A DNA stretch of 64,000 bases from Bryum argenteum (lineage: Eukaryota; Streptophyta; Bryopsida; Bryales; Bryaceae). Shown here in pieces: positions 12,571 to 24,534 of the stretch. Both the position numbers and the translations under genes were made by a program. The notes beneath the pieces were generated by a model. That model made no database searches. It saw nothing but the letters and a program-made list of their open reading frames with translations, and had not been told where the DNA came from. The stretch lies in NCBI GenBank assembly GCA_037043015.1, contig CM073324.1, positions 16,582,597-16,646,596 of the forward strand. Direction: 5' to 3'. Positions within the stretch are counted from its first letter, which is position 1; each line of letters starts with the position of its first letter.

Positions 12571-13040
12571 TTGGTCCGAGGATGACTCTAGAGAGAAAGA
12601 GTTCCATGAGAGGTGACTCGTGGCTAGTGACTCGTGCCACCAGAGTGGTTCTTGCAAATACATTTTTGATCCGAGAATGATTCTAAGAAAGAAGAGTTAC
12701 ATGCTAGGTGACCGGTGGCTAGTGATTGGTGCCACCAGAGTTGTCGTTGCAAATACATTCTCGATCCGAGAATGGTTCTCTGAAGGAGGTGTTCGATGTC
12801 AGTTGACTTGACTAGGTGACTGGTAGTAAGAAAGGTATTGTTACAACTTGCAAATACATTCCCGATCGGAGAATGGTTTCAGAATAACGAGTTCATGTGA
12901 AGTGACCGGTGGCAAGAAAGCTATCGTTGCAAATACTTTCTAAGTCCAAGAATGATTCTCGAAAGGAGGAGTTTAATGTCACGTAGGTGACCGGTGGAAA
13001 GAGAGCTTTGGTAGGTGTCAAGCGGTGACTAGTGGAAAGA
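12571..13040. repeat. minisatellite, about five units of 80-100 bp
   Basis: A TCCGAGAATGGTTCTC-like motif recurs at about 12575, 12670, 12765, 12866 and 12945. Each is followed by a GAGTT-ATG-GGTGACCGGTGG block and a GTTGCAAATACATT block. The units drift in length and sequence, so this is an old array. The short plus-strand frames through it (from 12495 and 12620) come from the repeat. Confidence 0.75.
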
Positions 13041-13786
13041 CATAATTGTTTAGCGCAAATAATTTGCTGTCCACTTGGTTTTTGATATTGATGGTTGTCT
13101 TCATCAGGTTCTTTATATTTTTGATGTATGTTTTACTAAACACTTGTTCTATCGACATATAGAAAGCAAAATGTAAAAATCGATTTTTGAAAAAGTAGTT
13201 TCAATGCCTACCTACATGATATAGAAAGCAAATTGTAAAAATTGACCTCCCAAAGAGTAGTTTAAATGTCACATGTAATCTTGTCAAAATTCTTTACAAT
13301 AAAACAAAGGTCAAGTATCTTACAACGGCTTGACTTTATGATACGACCATGGGCAATGTAAATCACACATTAAAAAAGATAGAAGCAAATTCCCCATGAT
13401 TTTATGTTCTTATTTGATCAGATATGCATGAAATTAACTGAAAGTTGTTGGAGAAAAGGCATCTATGACGTAGATAACTAGTTTTCATTAGAACATGCAA
13501 ATTTCTCTAAAATGGTGATTTACCTCTTCCTTATTATTAAACAATAATTGAGAATGAGACTACATGAAGTCTCAACATGATTATAAATGTGACTTATTTT
13601 GATGAATTTTTGTTTCTAAAACTTAAAGTATATGAGATGTCACATTTACTTACTTCATAAACACTCATCTCTCTTCATTGACAAATATTACATTTAGGCT
13701 TTAAGTTGAGTCAATGAGAAATTGAGAACTTTACTGGAATTCAAGCAATATACATGGCTTGCTTTTCATTTGAAATTGGATTGGGC

Positions 13787-13848
<62 letters not shown>

Positions 13849-14480
13849 GTCACTAATTATTGAAGTGGCCATCTTCAATAATTAGTGAAGATTCTTGACA
13901 AACATATTATAGTTGGCAATTTTTTCAATTTGAGGAACTTACTTTGATACTAAATCTTTTGAGAAGTATGTATGTCCCGTGTACAAGTTAGGTACTAGAT
14001 CCTAAGTTTTTAATCTTCAAAATAAATTACATAGAGAACAAGTTTGGCTAACCTTGTTGTGGTTAATTTTCAGGATAAAGTGTAGAGATCAAGCAGCTTG
14101 TAGCTATAGGGGTTAAATCAGAGCTTGTTGTTAGTTTCAAAAAGGATGCAGTTTATCAAATCCAAGACATTTGCCAGACGCCACTCTGTGAATAGGCAAG
14201 AAGGGACAGTTCACACAAGTAGGGTTATTGACATAAAACAAGGAAATATTCTTGATTCGCGCATTCAACTTGGTTGAAGCGTTCAACGTTTGGAAAGGCG
14301 CAAACTATACGATACTACAAATTCAATTATATGGTAACAAGTGTATGGTAAGTTGTGGTTAGATGCTATATTTCTTCATATTTATCAACAACTTCATGAC
14401 TTCATTGCGTGATACAAAAGAGATGAATTTTGCACTATTCCATAATTTACAATCAACATGGTTATTTCATTTTTTTAAGA
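13041..14480. other. AT-rich spacer with a 56-base A tract
   Basis: A pure A run occupies roughly 13791-13847, between the decayed and intact carbonic anhydrase segments. From about 14090 onwards the sequence is the 3' flank of the intact gene, which is shared with the decayed copy. No coding exon is seen. Confidence 0.6.
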
Positions 14481-14483
14481 AAT

Positions 14484-16856
14484 TTAATTAATACTCTTGT
14501 ACTCAACTTTCCAACTTGTTAGTTTGCCCTCAATTAAGTCATAGTGCATGCCATGAATTTCAAGCTTGCCACTTTTCACGCGGTCTTCAATGAAAGGATA
14601 TGTCAGTAAGTTTGACAATGATACATTCACATTTTCCTGGAAATAAGCCTCAAAGAAATTAATCAAAGATCATGAAACTTCAATAACATTTTTATTCAAG
14701 ATAATAATGTGCATTTATATATGCTTATTTATGAATATGACTAATTGGAGATATAATATCATGTAATTTATTTAAGAATGTACAGTTTCAAGATAAATGT
14801 ACAAACCACATGTTAGTAGTTCTTTGATACCATTGTTATATATACAATAAATTGTACAAAAACATTTAGCAACATTGCAAGTATTTTCATTTTGTGCACT
14901 TTGCAAATAGCATGTGTACTCTTCAACATGGGTAGTGATTTGCAAGTCTCGAAATTTATTGTAATTCATATAACTGGTATTTTTAAGAGATGAGACATGC
15001 ATGCAATTCTAGATGATGATGACAACTCCATACTTAAGATCACTCTTGAACCCAAAATAACAAAGAACACGTAATAAATCACAATAATTGTTACTTACTT
15101 TTTCACAATACCTACATTGGTCATCTAAAGATTTGCCACGCATCACTTGCAATGTCTTCTCCTTAGCTGGAAGTCCAATTCTCACCCAGTTCCCAACAAA
15201 ATCACTGTATTGTATCAAAAACCATTATACATGCATAATATATGGATGTATCACTACATACAAAGATATCAAGACCTTTTTTGAACATAATAATGTAAAG
15301 TTGTGAATAGTAATATTTACAGTGGCCGTCCATGTGAGGCCATGAAGTTTAAAATCATGTTATACATGTGATTGAAAACCATTGGACAGGTACCTTCTAA
15401 GCAATATTTGCATCAAATAGCTTGTGCACATGTAGATGTGAAATACCAACCTAGAGAGTGTTTTGTTCATCATTAAAGCCCTGATACCTCCACAATTAGT
15501 ATGTCCCATCACTATTATGTACTCCACCTACCATATAACAAAACTATAAATTGTTTTTTTAAGAGAAAAAATAGAAATTAATTAGCATACAGTTGCACAT
15601 TTCAGATTAATCTATGCACGTGTAGACAATTTTACAAATATGCACTTATTGAGTTACTGTAAATGAATGCACATCATATTAGTGGTAATTAACAACTTTG
15701 ATTTTTTCCTTGTTTATGTGATATCGAACTTCACGAGGCTTATTATTTCTTATGATCTTCAATTTGTATGAGTCTTCCTATGAAACAATAATGCCATAAT
15801 TTGATCAAATAATTAAGACTATGTTATCTTACAGCTGATATATGATATCAAACCTCTAAAATTGTAACAGCAAATTGGACAGCTGCTTTAGTACCATGAT
15901 GTTCACCCTACATGAGGGAACAATCAAACAAATAATTGCACATAGCATAAAATAGAAAAATCATGATATCAACAACAAACATTTGCCTAGATTGATAATT
16001 TCCCAAAACATTGAAATCTGTTAATTAGACTCACCAAACCTCCACTAGGAGGAACCATATTTGCAACATTTCGGACTATAAATGCTTCACCTGCCTCTAA
16101 ACCATGGAGTTTTGTAGGACATACTCGAGAATCTGCACAAGTTATCATCATAACCTGATAAAAGAAATAAGATAAATTCAATGAGGCTTATATATTCTTC
16201 ATACCCTCAAACAATCAAAAAGTATATGCTAAATCAACAAATACCATCACCAAAGAATAACAACTTCACAAATTTAAGATGTATTTAGGATTACTTTTGG
16301 TTGTTGTCCTATAGAAAGCTTCAAGTACAATCCGCGCTTTTGACTGTAACAACCATTGTCCAATGTTATTACAGTATGTAGTAATGATATAAATATTCAC
16401 ATGAAAATTGATTTGCTTAGAATAGATCAACAATACGTATATTATCATCATTGTAATGTTTATTTGATTACTCGGTCTATTGGATTATGATCGCTACATT
16501 AAGACCTAATATTGGAACAAATATACAAGTTTTGTTATTATGTTCATACATTTGTTGTTGTTACCAATAACAAATGTCATTTATTATCAAGTCTTGTCAA
16601 TTTGTAACACTATATTGTATGTATTGTACCTGAATTCCTCTTCTTTGAACTTCATGAATCCTTGCTTGAGCTTTTCAATTATGTCACTTGAATCGTTCAC
16701 AACATAATTTTCATCCACAACATGAACATTCTTGACAGAAAAGCCTTCTTTTAATGGACCCATTCCTTCTCTTGTGCTTCTCAATGATCGTATTCCAATT
16801 TGCATTGCTTGAATACACCATTTATGAATTTGTTTTATGATCATTGATTTCCACAA
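14484..16856 (-). CDS. beta carbonic anhydrase (plant type), seven exons
   Basis: It interconverts CO2 and bicarbonate using zinc. The minus-strand exons are 16630-16856, 16295-16343, 16035-16154, 15854-15907, 15451-15527, 15099-15204 and 14484-14636. All are GT-AG and total 786 nt (261 residues), normal for plant enzymes without a long transit peptide. Zinc ligands are Cys98 (in CADSR), His159 and Cys162 (in GHTNCGG), and the Asp100/Arg102 dyad of CADSR is present. Other family blocks are [35 protein letters not shown] and the C-terminal strand region [14 protein letters not shown] followed by [15 protein letters not shown]. The ~75-residue N-terminus starts [14 protein letters not shown] and includes the usual helical lead-in ([18 protein letters not shown]). 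No clear plastid transit peptide is evident, so a cytosolic or other location is possible. The 3' part of the locus is duplicated and decayed at 10-12 kb. Confidence 0.9.
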
Positions 16857-18593
16857 AGTTCAATGATGTTCGATCAGTATGTTACAAATACTAGCTAGGG
16901 TTTCACTTTCTATGACATCACATAATACTTGTGCACATAATATTTATACTTCCAAGACCATGTTTGGTAATCTATACTTGCTTTTTCATTAGAAATTTAT
17001 CATTTGGAAGGATTTAGAGCCTAAAATCAACTCATTTACTTCATATGTAAATCCTTTGAGCTAGACTCATCATTTGGATTGCCTCTCTAATACTATTTCT
17101 TGAGCATAGTCATTGTTTTCAACTCATATAGTTTTCAGCGATACGGGACGAAGAGGGGCACATTGTTGAAGCTTAAACATATTGCTTCATACATTTCTTT
17201 GCATGAAAAATATTGGGACAATAGATATAAGATGGACATCAAATTGATCTCAAAAATAGTACTGAATTTGTCATGTAGTTTGCATATTCATGCTTGATAT
17301 GATAAATGGTCTCTTAATTTCAACGTCATATCTCCTTCTACAATAGCAGGTAGCAAATATCGGAGCGTTTTTGAGCAAAGACGAAAAAAAAGCCAAATTA
17401 AATCTGTAAAGTAAAGATAAAAGTGACTGAAAAAGTATAACAATTTCTAATCATATCCTTGTTTGTCAACTCAAAGTGATATGTACATCATGACTAAGTC
17501 GCATTCAAGTACACCTAATTACAATATATTTTCATCGGCGTCCATCAACTTGTCAAAATCATATATACATGTTCTTGCATTCTTTAAGTATACCCAATTG
17601 AAAACCAATACTCATGCATTCACAATACATTTCATCAGCTTGAGCAGATATACAAGTTCGTGCATCATCGGTAACACTTGTAAGATGTACATGATTTTCA
17701 CATTGGGCAACTTCATTGTCAAATAACTCAATCTAAACATCATCAAACCTCAAATCAAGCTTAAATTCAAGCATCACCTTTGATGCATTCAGCTCTCTAA
17801 TTCAAGCATCACCTTTGATGCATTCAGCTCTCTACTGATCACATCTTACAATTTTCTCTTTTGATTTACAATAGAGGATTTATCATAGAGATCTTAAACC
17901 TTTTGTGGATCTTGAATGGAACAAACAATTGTTACATTGAACAACCATATATTCTCTCCCCCAGATATATTAGCAACTACAAGCCCTCTCTTAACACTCC
18001 AGGTGTATATTAGCAACTACAAGCCCTCTAAACATTCCAAATTCCTTGTTGACTGATACAAGCTCTTAAATCACAAAACTAAACAGATTGCAAAGAAACC
18101 ACCATCACTTTATCTCTCGCACGTTTTCCCACATTCTGATGTTAATCACAAAATGCTTCAACGTTCTCAAATATCTGATAAGAAAGGAGGAATATGACAA
18201 GCTTATAAGTGTTCATACACAATTCTACCCTTCCAGTTTTTCAAGCTGAATGAGAACTCTGTTATCATGAAACATCAGGAATCCAAACGAGATAAAGTAT
18301 ATCCTCCTGTGAAAAGAAAGCCCTCGTAAGTAGATAACACCAAACTATGAATGCTAATACTACTACCTTTGTCTTCTGACCTCCCATGAGGAACCTCGAA
18401 ATTCCCCAGATTCAGAAAATATCCGTCCTGCTCACTTGTCTAAAGGTCAAGTTTTCAACTTCAAAGAAGGTGAAAAGGATTCAGATAGGATTTACAGAAA
18501 ACATCGAATCTAAGCTAACCTGATGCCGATAGGCGATTCTACAAAAATGTGCAGCTTACAAAGCTAGAAGTCTCTTCAATGACGAAGGGAAAA
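16857..18593. other. spacer between carbonic anhydrase and UTP23
   Basis: Holds the carbonic anhydrase 5' flank and the UTP23 3' flank. Two small direct duplications are visible: a 36-base unit repeated head to tail at about 17767-17835 (AATTCAAGCATCACCTTTGA...), and TATATTAGCAACTACAAGCC repeated near 17967 and 18006. I see no exon structure. Confidence 0.5.
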
Positions 18594-20590
18594 TTATTGC
18601 TCAGCTGAGATAGTACTTTGCTCTGGTCCCTTATCTTGTGTTGACTTCTTCCGCCGTTGCCTACTCTTTTTCATTTTCTCCGAAGCCTCAACTTCTCCAG
18701 CAGTTGCAGCCGATTTCTGACATTAAAAAAGCCATCAGAACAGCATTCATTCTTCACAATGTCTCAATATCTCTTTCATGCAACACTAAATAAACCACAC
18801 AGTATCATTGCTTTTTCCTGATTGTGTAATCAAGCGACCATGAAAATCCGAGTGCATGTATACTAAAACATATAAAACATGAAGACTGACCTGCTCAGTG
18901 CTTTTCTGTTCCCCTTTATTCGTCTTCTTCTTCTTACATGAAAGTGGATTGGGTCCCTGTCAATCATAGAAACGTCCATCAAAAGACGGACTCAGAGGTA
19001 TGCAATACGAGCACATGATCCTCTGAAAACTTCGGTAATATTTTGTTCTCTATAGTCTCATTTTAGTTTTGTAGATGCAACAAACTATAGCTGCAAAAAT
19101 GATGAACCTGAAAGACGGACAATGACAACCACTACTATTCGTGAGAGGTCATGGACAAGATATGCAATCCTTGAGTCTGAGGATGATACGCACCTTCACA
19201 CGTTTCCTTTTGAATACAGGTCGATCAGCAACTCCAAGAGGATTGTGGTTCCTCTTGGCGTTCTTTTTCTGTTTTTCAGCAGGAGCAGCAACATCTTCTC
19301 CTTTTGCTTTCGCTTCTTCTAGTTTCTCTAGTCGCAGTTTCAGTAAGTGTTTCTCCCTCTCACTGAGACGATTTCGTTCCACTTCTCCCATCTTGGCGTA
19401 CTGCTTTTGCGTGTCGGAGGGGGGCTCCAACACAATTGATGTATTGTTTGCATATAGCAGAGCACCACCATGAACCTAGTATCAATGAGAAACATGTTAA
19501 AACTTTAAGCCATCGAAGATGCACATACATTAAAAGGAAATGATATTGAACATACCTTGCGAAGCCGCTTTCGTAACTCCAAGTCCTGTGTAGCCACGAA
19601 ATAGTGCTCTTCATTATGACTGCCCACCAAAGACGTCAGGCACTCTCCTGCTGGTAGAAAAGGCTCATGTTCGCATCTACCAATTCCAGGAACAACAGTC
19701 AGTTGCCACACTTCTTTCTGATGATGACTCAAAAATACTCAATCCCAGCTTCATACTGAATCCTTATCATTGTAATGTAGACTATGAAATCCAAAGGAGA
19801 AGGCGACCTCGCAAACCAGATGGACCATTAACCAAGTTAATTCTAAAACCTAAACAACACGTAATAAGAGCAATTGTGATAGCTCATGTTCACATCTACC
19901 GCTTCCAAAACCTACAATTAGTTGTTACAGCTCTTTCTGATGATTGCTTCGACCAGCAGTAATTAAAACCTCCACAATCAAAATAAATCACAATCTATGA
20001 TATCCGAGGAGAGGCGAAAATGCGCTGCTGTGATCGATAGTAGCCCGACTATCTCTACACCCTTAAATATGCGATATGAAGGAGGAAAAGATAGCGGTAG
20101 GCACCAGAGTTGATCGAATCAAGACTTGCCTCTGAAACTCAAGAAGGGAGCGAAAAAGAGCTCAACATTTTGCTAAACCCTAAACCCTAGCGATTGAGAG
20201 CATTTGTAGTAAAGCAAAGGAAGGCACTATACCTGATCAAATCAAGACGACGAGCAGCAAGTGCAGTACCCGAGTAGGCCTCGCCGAGCTTTTTGAGCTC
20301 CGCGACCACACATCTGCAGATCATTCCAAAGTTACAATCCACAATTTTCTCAAAAATCTCCGTTAAACCCAAAAGTGAGGAAATTCTTTGGTCACGAACC
20401 GGGTGACGAGAGGCTTGGCAGGAGCGCCGAGAATGTGCGAGATGGACTCCTGGAGGGCGCCGAGTTTTAGCGTGAGACTGTAATGCAGGAAGGTGCCATC
20501 GACGAGCACTTTGAAAGGCTCCCGGAATCCGAAACAGGTCTTGTAGAAGCTCACATGGCGTCGCAACTGTTTCTGCTTCTTCACCCTCAT
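18594..20590 (-). CDS. UTP23: UTP23, rRNA-processing SSU-processome protein
   Basis: Utp23 is a PIN-domain-fold protein of the nucleolar small-subunit processome, needed for 18S rRNA maturation. It works partly through snR30/U17 binding in yeast. The minus-strand exons are 20400-20590, 20233-20313, 19556-19676, 19194-19475, 18891-18956 and 18594-18716, totalling 864 nt (287 residues). The start MRVKKQKQLRRHVSFYKTCF followed by GFREPFKVLVDGTF is the family's characteristic N-terminus. Further diagnostic blocks are HYFVATQDLELRKRLRKV, GGALLYANNTSIVLEPPS and a basic region ending FKRKRVKGPNPLSCKKKK. The tail is lysine-rich and suits nuclear or nucleolar localisation. Telo-box motifs lie just upstream and in intron 2, as is common for plant ribosome-biogenesis genes. 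A 167-codon open frame over the same start region is a shadow. Confidence 0.92.
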
Positions 20591-20805
20591 CGCTGCTTTG
20601 TTCGATTCTCGCCTGCGATTTCTGCAATTCCTGAAGCAGTTTGATGAAGCTTCGGCTGATTAGGGCTGCTCCGCTTCGCACTGCCTCCAAAAATCAAAAA
20701 CCCACATTCATCAAGAATGCTTTTACTTTTTATGCAATATCCCGAGATTTGTAACACTTGTTCTTACCTTTGTGCTGAATTTGTTCATCAATCTAGTTCA
20801 AAAAC

Positions 20806-20830
20806 GACCTTAAACCCTAAGCCCTAAAGT
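20806..20830 (-). promoter_or_regulatory. telo-box-like elements upstream of UTP23
   Basis: About 220 bases before the UTP23 start codon the plus strand reads TTAAACCCTAAGCCCTAAAG, one telo-box (AAACCCTA) plus a near copy. In plants, telo-boxes are enriched in promoters of ribosome and nucleolar genes. A second tandem pair (TAAACCCTAAACCCTAG) is in intron 2 at about 20173-20189. Function here is inferred. Confidence 0.45.
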
Positions 20831-21335
20831 GTCCTGCACTCAAAACTGCCAAAAACTATCCTCTTTTGATGCGAGGAATTTTTTTTGAAATTGTGACATA
20901 TTTTTAGGTATGTAACCATAGGATTAAGTTGCATGTGTGTATATATCAGATCTCATATTCAAGTTCCTTATCAACTCTGAGATTGTAATGTTCAAAGTTA
21001 GACAAGAAGTTTTTTTTTTCTTGTTGGAGAAAGGGTAACTAGTTTCTTGAGGGCCATAAAAGACATTTTTGGTAGATACGAGGCTCTACGAATTCTTGTT
21101 CCTAGGTAAGTTTTTTATGTAATTCTTAGACGTTTAATACAGTGTTTGATTTTATAAAAAACACACCTCTCCTTAGGGGTTTCAAATAAAAAAACACTTA
21201 GATCATGATCTTATTTTGGCATGTGATGGTCAATTGAAAAGTTTGGCAATGCATGTTTTCAAGGCACTTATCACTTTACATGAGGACAGTTTACACTCAA
21301 AATGCTCATTATTCTGCTAAGTCCACATCTATGAG
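20831..21335. other. AT-rich spacer, no gene seen
   Basis: Short frames only; no structure recognised. Confidence 0.4.
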
Positions 21336-22200
21336 TTTGTTTTTACTCATCCTAAATGTGTCGAATGTCAAAAAAGCACATTGTGGATGAAGGGTAGAAA
21401 CTTTGACGTGTCACAACTTCTTCGGCTAAAGTTCGTTGTATATAAAACCACTTGGGTTGGGTTTCAAATCAAGTCTAGTTTGTATGATAAAAATTGCACA
21501 CCCATACTATGAAGTATGAATAAATGGCATGGATTTTAGTGAAGGCATCTCTTTTTTATGTTTTTAAACATGGGGCATGTTTAACCATTGTGAGGCAATT
21601 ATGAAAAATCAAAAAGATGCTTTTATGATATTTTTCTACAGAATCATGATCTTCACATGAAGGCTAAAAACTTTCTAGTTGGAAGATTTTTTATCCAATT
21701 TTTTTTTTTTTTTTTTTTTGTTATTGGCGTTGCAATGATGTTTCCACGATGGATAAATGGATGATTTCTGAGGAGCTATATTTCCTTCATCCATCGTTAA
21801 ATTTTGGCTTTGTTTTTTGGTATGGGTCCCAGTTTGAGTCTAGTTCAATCGATATAATCCTTGAAAAAATCGAAGACGAATCAAAGATAAGACATAGATT
21901 TCAGTGCAAAGAGTTGAGTTTTGGTCTATTTTTCCTTTGTAACATTTTTGGTAGATATCACCATTGCAGGACCATTATTTGGACAAAGAAAATTTTCTCA
22001 TGGTTTTTTTTCTGTTCAAGGGTGTTATTGAATGTAAACATCTTTGTAGTTGGTGGTTTTTCATTGCAATATGTTTATTAGTTTATTTTTACTCTAAAGT
22101 GAAAAAGCTGAGATCGATTTTGTGTTGTTCTAGTAGGTTATGATCCTGCAATCCATGAGGCTTCATGTCTCAAAATATAAGTCACATGATGTAAAAATAT
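21336..22200 (+). repeat. dispersed repeat, copy 2
   Basis: Matches 1180-2585 in reverse complement. The recognisable blocks are an end block (ATGTGTCGAATGTCAAAAAA...), a CCACTTGGGTTGGG block at about 21450, and a block at about 21740-21800. The latter gives a short open frame (MISEELYFLHPSLNF) also recognisable in copy 1. It contains a ~23-base T run at about 21697-21719. Probably a non-autonomous element. Confidence 0.55.
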
Positions 22201-22463
22201 GTTTACAACAACATTGCATGGACGTTGAGATTTGAATGACTTACCTTTGTTTTCATTTATGACAGTTTTTTTGAGAATGTGTTTGTTTTTGTACAAATGA
22301 GTCAAACCACATAGGGGTTGATCGAGAATTTTGCTAAACTTTCATGAGTTACATTATACTACAAACAATATGAAAGATCAACTTATGACCCAACATAACA
22401 AACAAGAACACCAAAAACTTATCATAAAGTGCATGGTTTTCTAACAGGATTAAAGAGTTCAAA

Positions 22464-22705
22464 CCTTAATTCCGTTAAAATGGCACTATGCCATGTGCCA
22501 TTTTGTCACACCAAATCTTCATGGGATGGTGTATACTGTAATATCACTTTTTTTTTTTAATAATATCACTTCTTTACATACATTGTCACTCATTTTCCAT
22601 AATATCACCTTCAAGTTCTATTATATCACATGGTTTTTGAACTGCAGTCCAGAAAGTTGAGGCGTGCCATTTTAGCGGCATAGCGCCATTTTAACGGAAT
22701 TGGGG
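22464..22705. mobile_element. MITE, CCCCAATTCCGTT family, copy 1
   Basis: A ~242-bp element with terminal inverted repeats. The left end reads CTTAATTCCGTTAAAATGGC and the right end reads GCCATTTTAACGGAATTGGG. The same sequence, including internal phrases such as GCCATGTGCCATTTTGTCAC and TATCACATGGTTTTTGAACT, recurs at 48825-49077. There is no coding capacity. The target-site duplication is not clear. Confidence 0.8.
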
Positions 22706-23279
22706 ATGTTCCTAATAGAAACTTAAACATGATTATGAATGAACGCCTATCACATGCCTTGAAACTTAAACAATTGTAATAATCAATGAGTAACTATTCA
22801 TGAATGTTGTGTAAATGAAGAAATAAGAACACAAGTTTCATATTTGAGTTGGCGTGGAGAAAGTGCTCACATGATTGTCAAGTAAAGTTTGTTTCAAATT
22901 CTTTTCACTTGATTTGATCTAACCAAAGTAAATGCTTTTGCAAAAAGTGTCAATCTTCACCAAGAAATGTCTCATTCCATTACCAATCTTGTAGAACTTC
23001 CAATGCCATCATGGAGAAACTTAACACATTTTTCAGTGGGGGCAAATTGACTTCACAAATTGACTACATAAAAAAGCTCTTTATCAAGGGGTCCACATTT
23101 GATACTTTTGAGCACCAACCTTTGAAAATCATAGTATATTTTGTCAAGTCCCATTTTCTTAGAACTCTTATTTGGCAAAATGACTCTATAGACTTTGTAC
23201 TGTCAATGGCATGTTGAAATTCAAGACGATGTGGTCCATTGTTGGTCCCCAGCTGGTTTATTTAAGGTATAGTACTTAT

Positions 23280-23680
23280 GGTGATGTTTTTGTTTTGACC
23301 CCTAAACGTGCCGAACGTAGAAAAATGACACTTTGGATGGAAGGGTAGCAATTTTGAAGAGTCATAATTTCTTCATCTCAGGTCTGTTTAGGATGAAATT
23401 GCTTGTCTGTTTAGGATAAAACATGTTCACCTTCATTTCAACACCTTTGCCCAAAAGAATTCATAAAAAAAAATTACTGGCTCAAATAATACCCTTGCAA
23501 TGGTGGAATTTTCCTGAAATCTGCAAAGCAAAAAAAGTCCAAAACTAATCCACATGCACTAAAATGCATACCATGTCTTCCTCATAACTTGGATAAATAT
23601 TAGGTTTCTACCACTATAACTCAACTCAAATCACAGTCCTTCTAGAATCTGTTAGAAATTTCAAAGTTGGACTTGTGGTG
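23280..23680 (+). repeat. dispersed repeat, copy 3 (partial)
   Basis: Starts with GACCCCTAAACGTGCCGAAC and the GAAGGGTAGCAATTTTGAAG block, matching the ends of the repeats at 21336 and (reverse) about 2575. Only the outer part is recognisable. Confidence 0.5.
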
Positions 23681-24156
23681 TTCCTAAAATGCTGCACCCT
23701 AGAATATGCACAATTAGTATGTTGAAACTAACTAATTAAAGGCTGATATTCACGAATACCACCCTAGTGGGCAATCTTTGGAAGTGTCTAATTATCAAGC
23801 ACACTACCTTAGATGGTGAAAAAATGTGTTACTATATTTTACAAATTAAAATTCTTATATCTTCAACAACAAACTTGTTATAATGAGACTTTTGCAAGTC
23901 TCATTTTTTAATGATTTTTTTATCCAAACACGTTTTTGAATCAAGCCTAGCACTTGTTGTGAACCGTGTAAGATTGGTCCTAGGGGTTCAAAATGGCCTG
24001 AAAGTCCCAATAGAATGGAATTACTCATCCTTTGGATCTTCTGGATCACATGGGTTGATTGTGGAGTGATTATGGGGGACGGTATTAGGTGAAGAAATTA
24101 AAGGGCAGTGGGTGAACCGGCCACCTTAAGGTATGAACACCCCAAGGTCGCCACCA

Positions 24157-24362
24157 CCCCAAAAGCGTGCATGTTCGAGTCTTGCTTCAATGAATAATGA
24201 TTTAAGCACCCTACAATCACTCTCATGGTCGTTCTACACTATGGACCATGAAGACTGACCACCCTAAAAACGTGCATGTTTGAATCTTGCTTCAATGAAG
24301 ATTTAAGCACCCTACAATCACTCTCATGGTCGTTACATACTATGGACCATGAAGATTGACCA
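24157..24362. repeat. two-copy tandem repeat of ~103 bp
   Basis: Units at about 24157-24260 and 24261-24362 share CGTGCATGTTCGAGTCTTGC, AAGCACCCTACAATCACTCT and ACTATGGACCATGAAGACTG, with few differences. The second unit lacks a short stretch after CAATGAA. Confidence 0.85.
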
Positions 24363-24467
24363 CGGCCTTCTAAACTCTGTGATTGGAGAGGAAAGTGCTC
24401 TTGCTCCCATTTGGATTTACACTACCTTGAATAAAATGAGAATGACCACTAACTTTTCAAAGTTTTC

Positions 24468-24534
24468 ATGGTCTCCTTGATTATAGTTGAGTCGTAGCAA
24501 ATGCATCGCCTCAACTACAATCAAGGAGACTATG
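24468..24534. repeat. short hairpin (inverted repeat)
   Basis: CATGGTCTCCTTGATTATAG / TTGAG is followed after a ~28-base loop by CTCAACTACAATCAAGGAGA / CTATG. That makes a near-perfect stem of about 25 bp, consistent with a folded-back transposon remnant. Confidence 0.75.

Noticed and set aside
20187-20690. 167-codon minus-strand frame at the UTP23 start
   Set aside because: It reads through the UTP23 exon 1, intron and exon 2 in the wrong frame for most of its length. The correct UTP23 frame starts at 20590.
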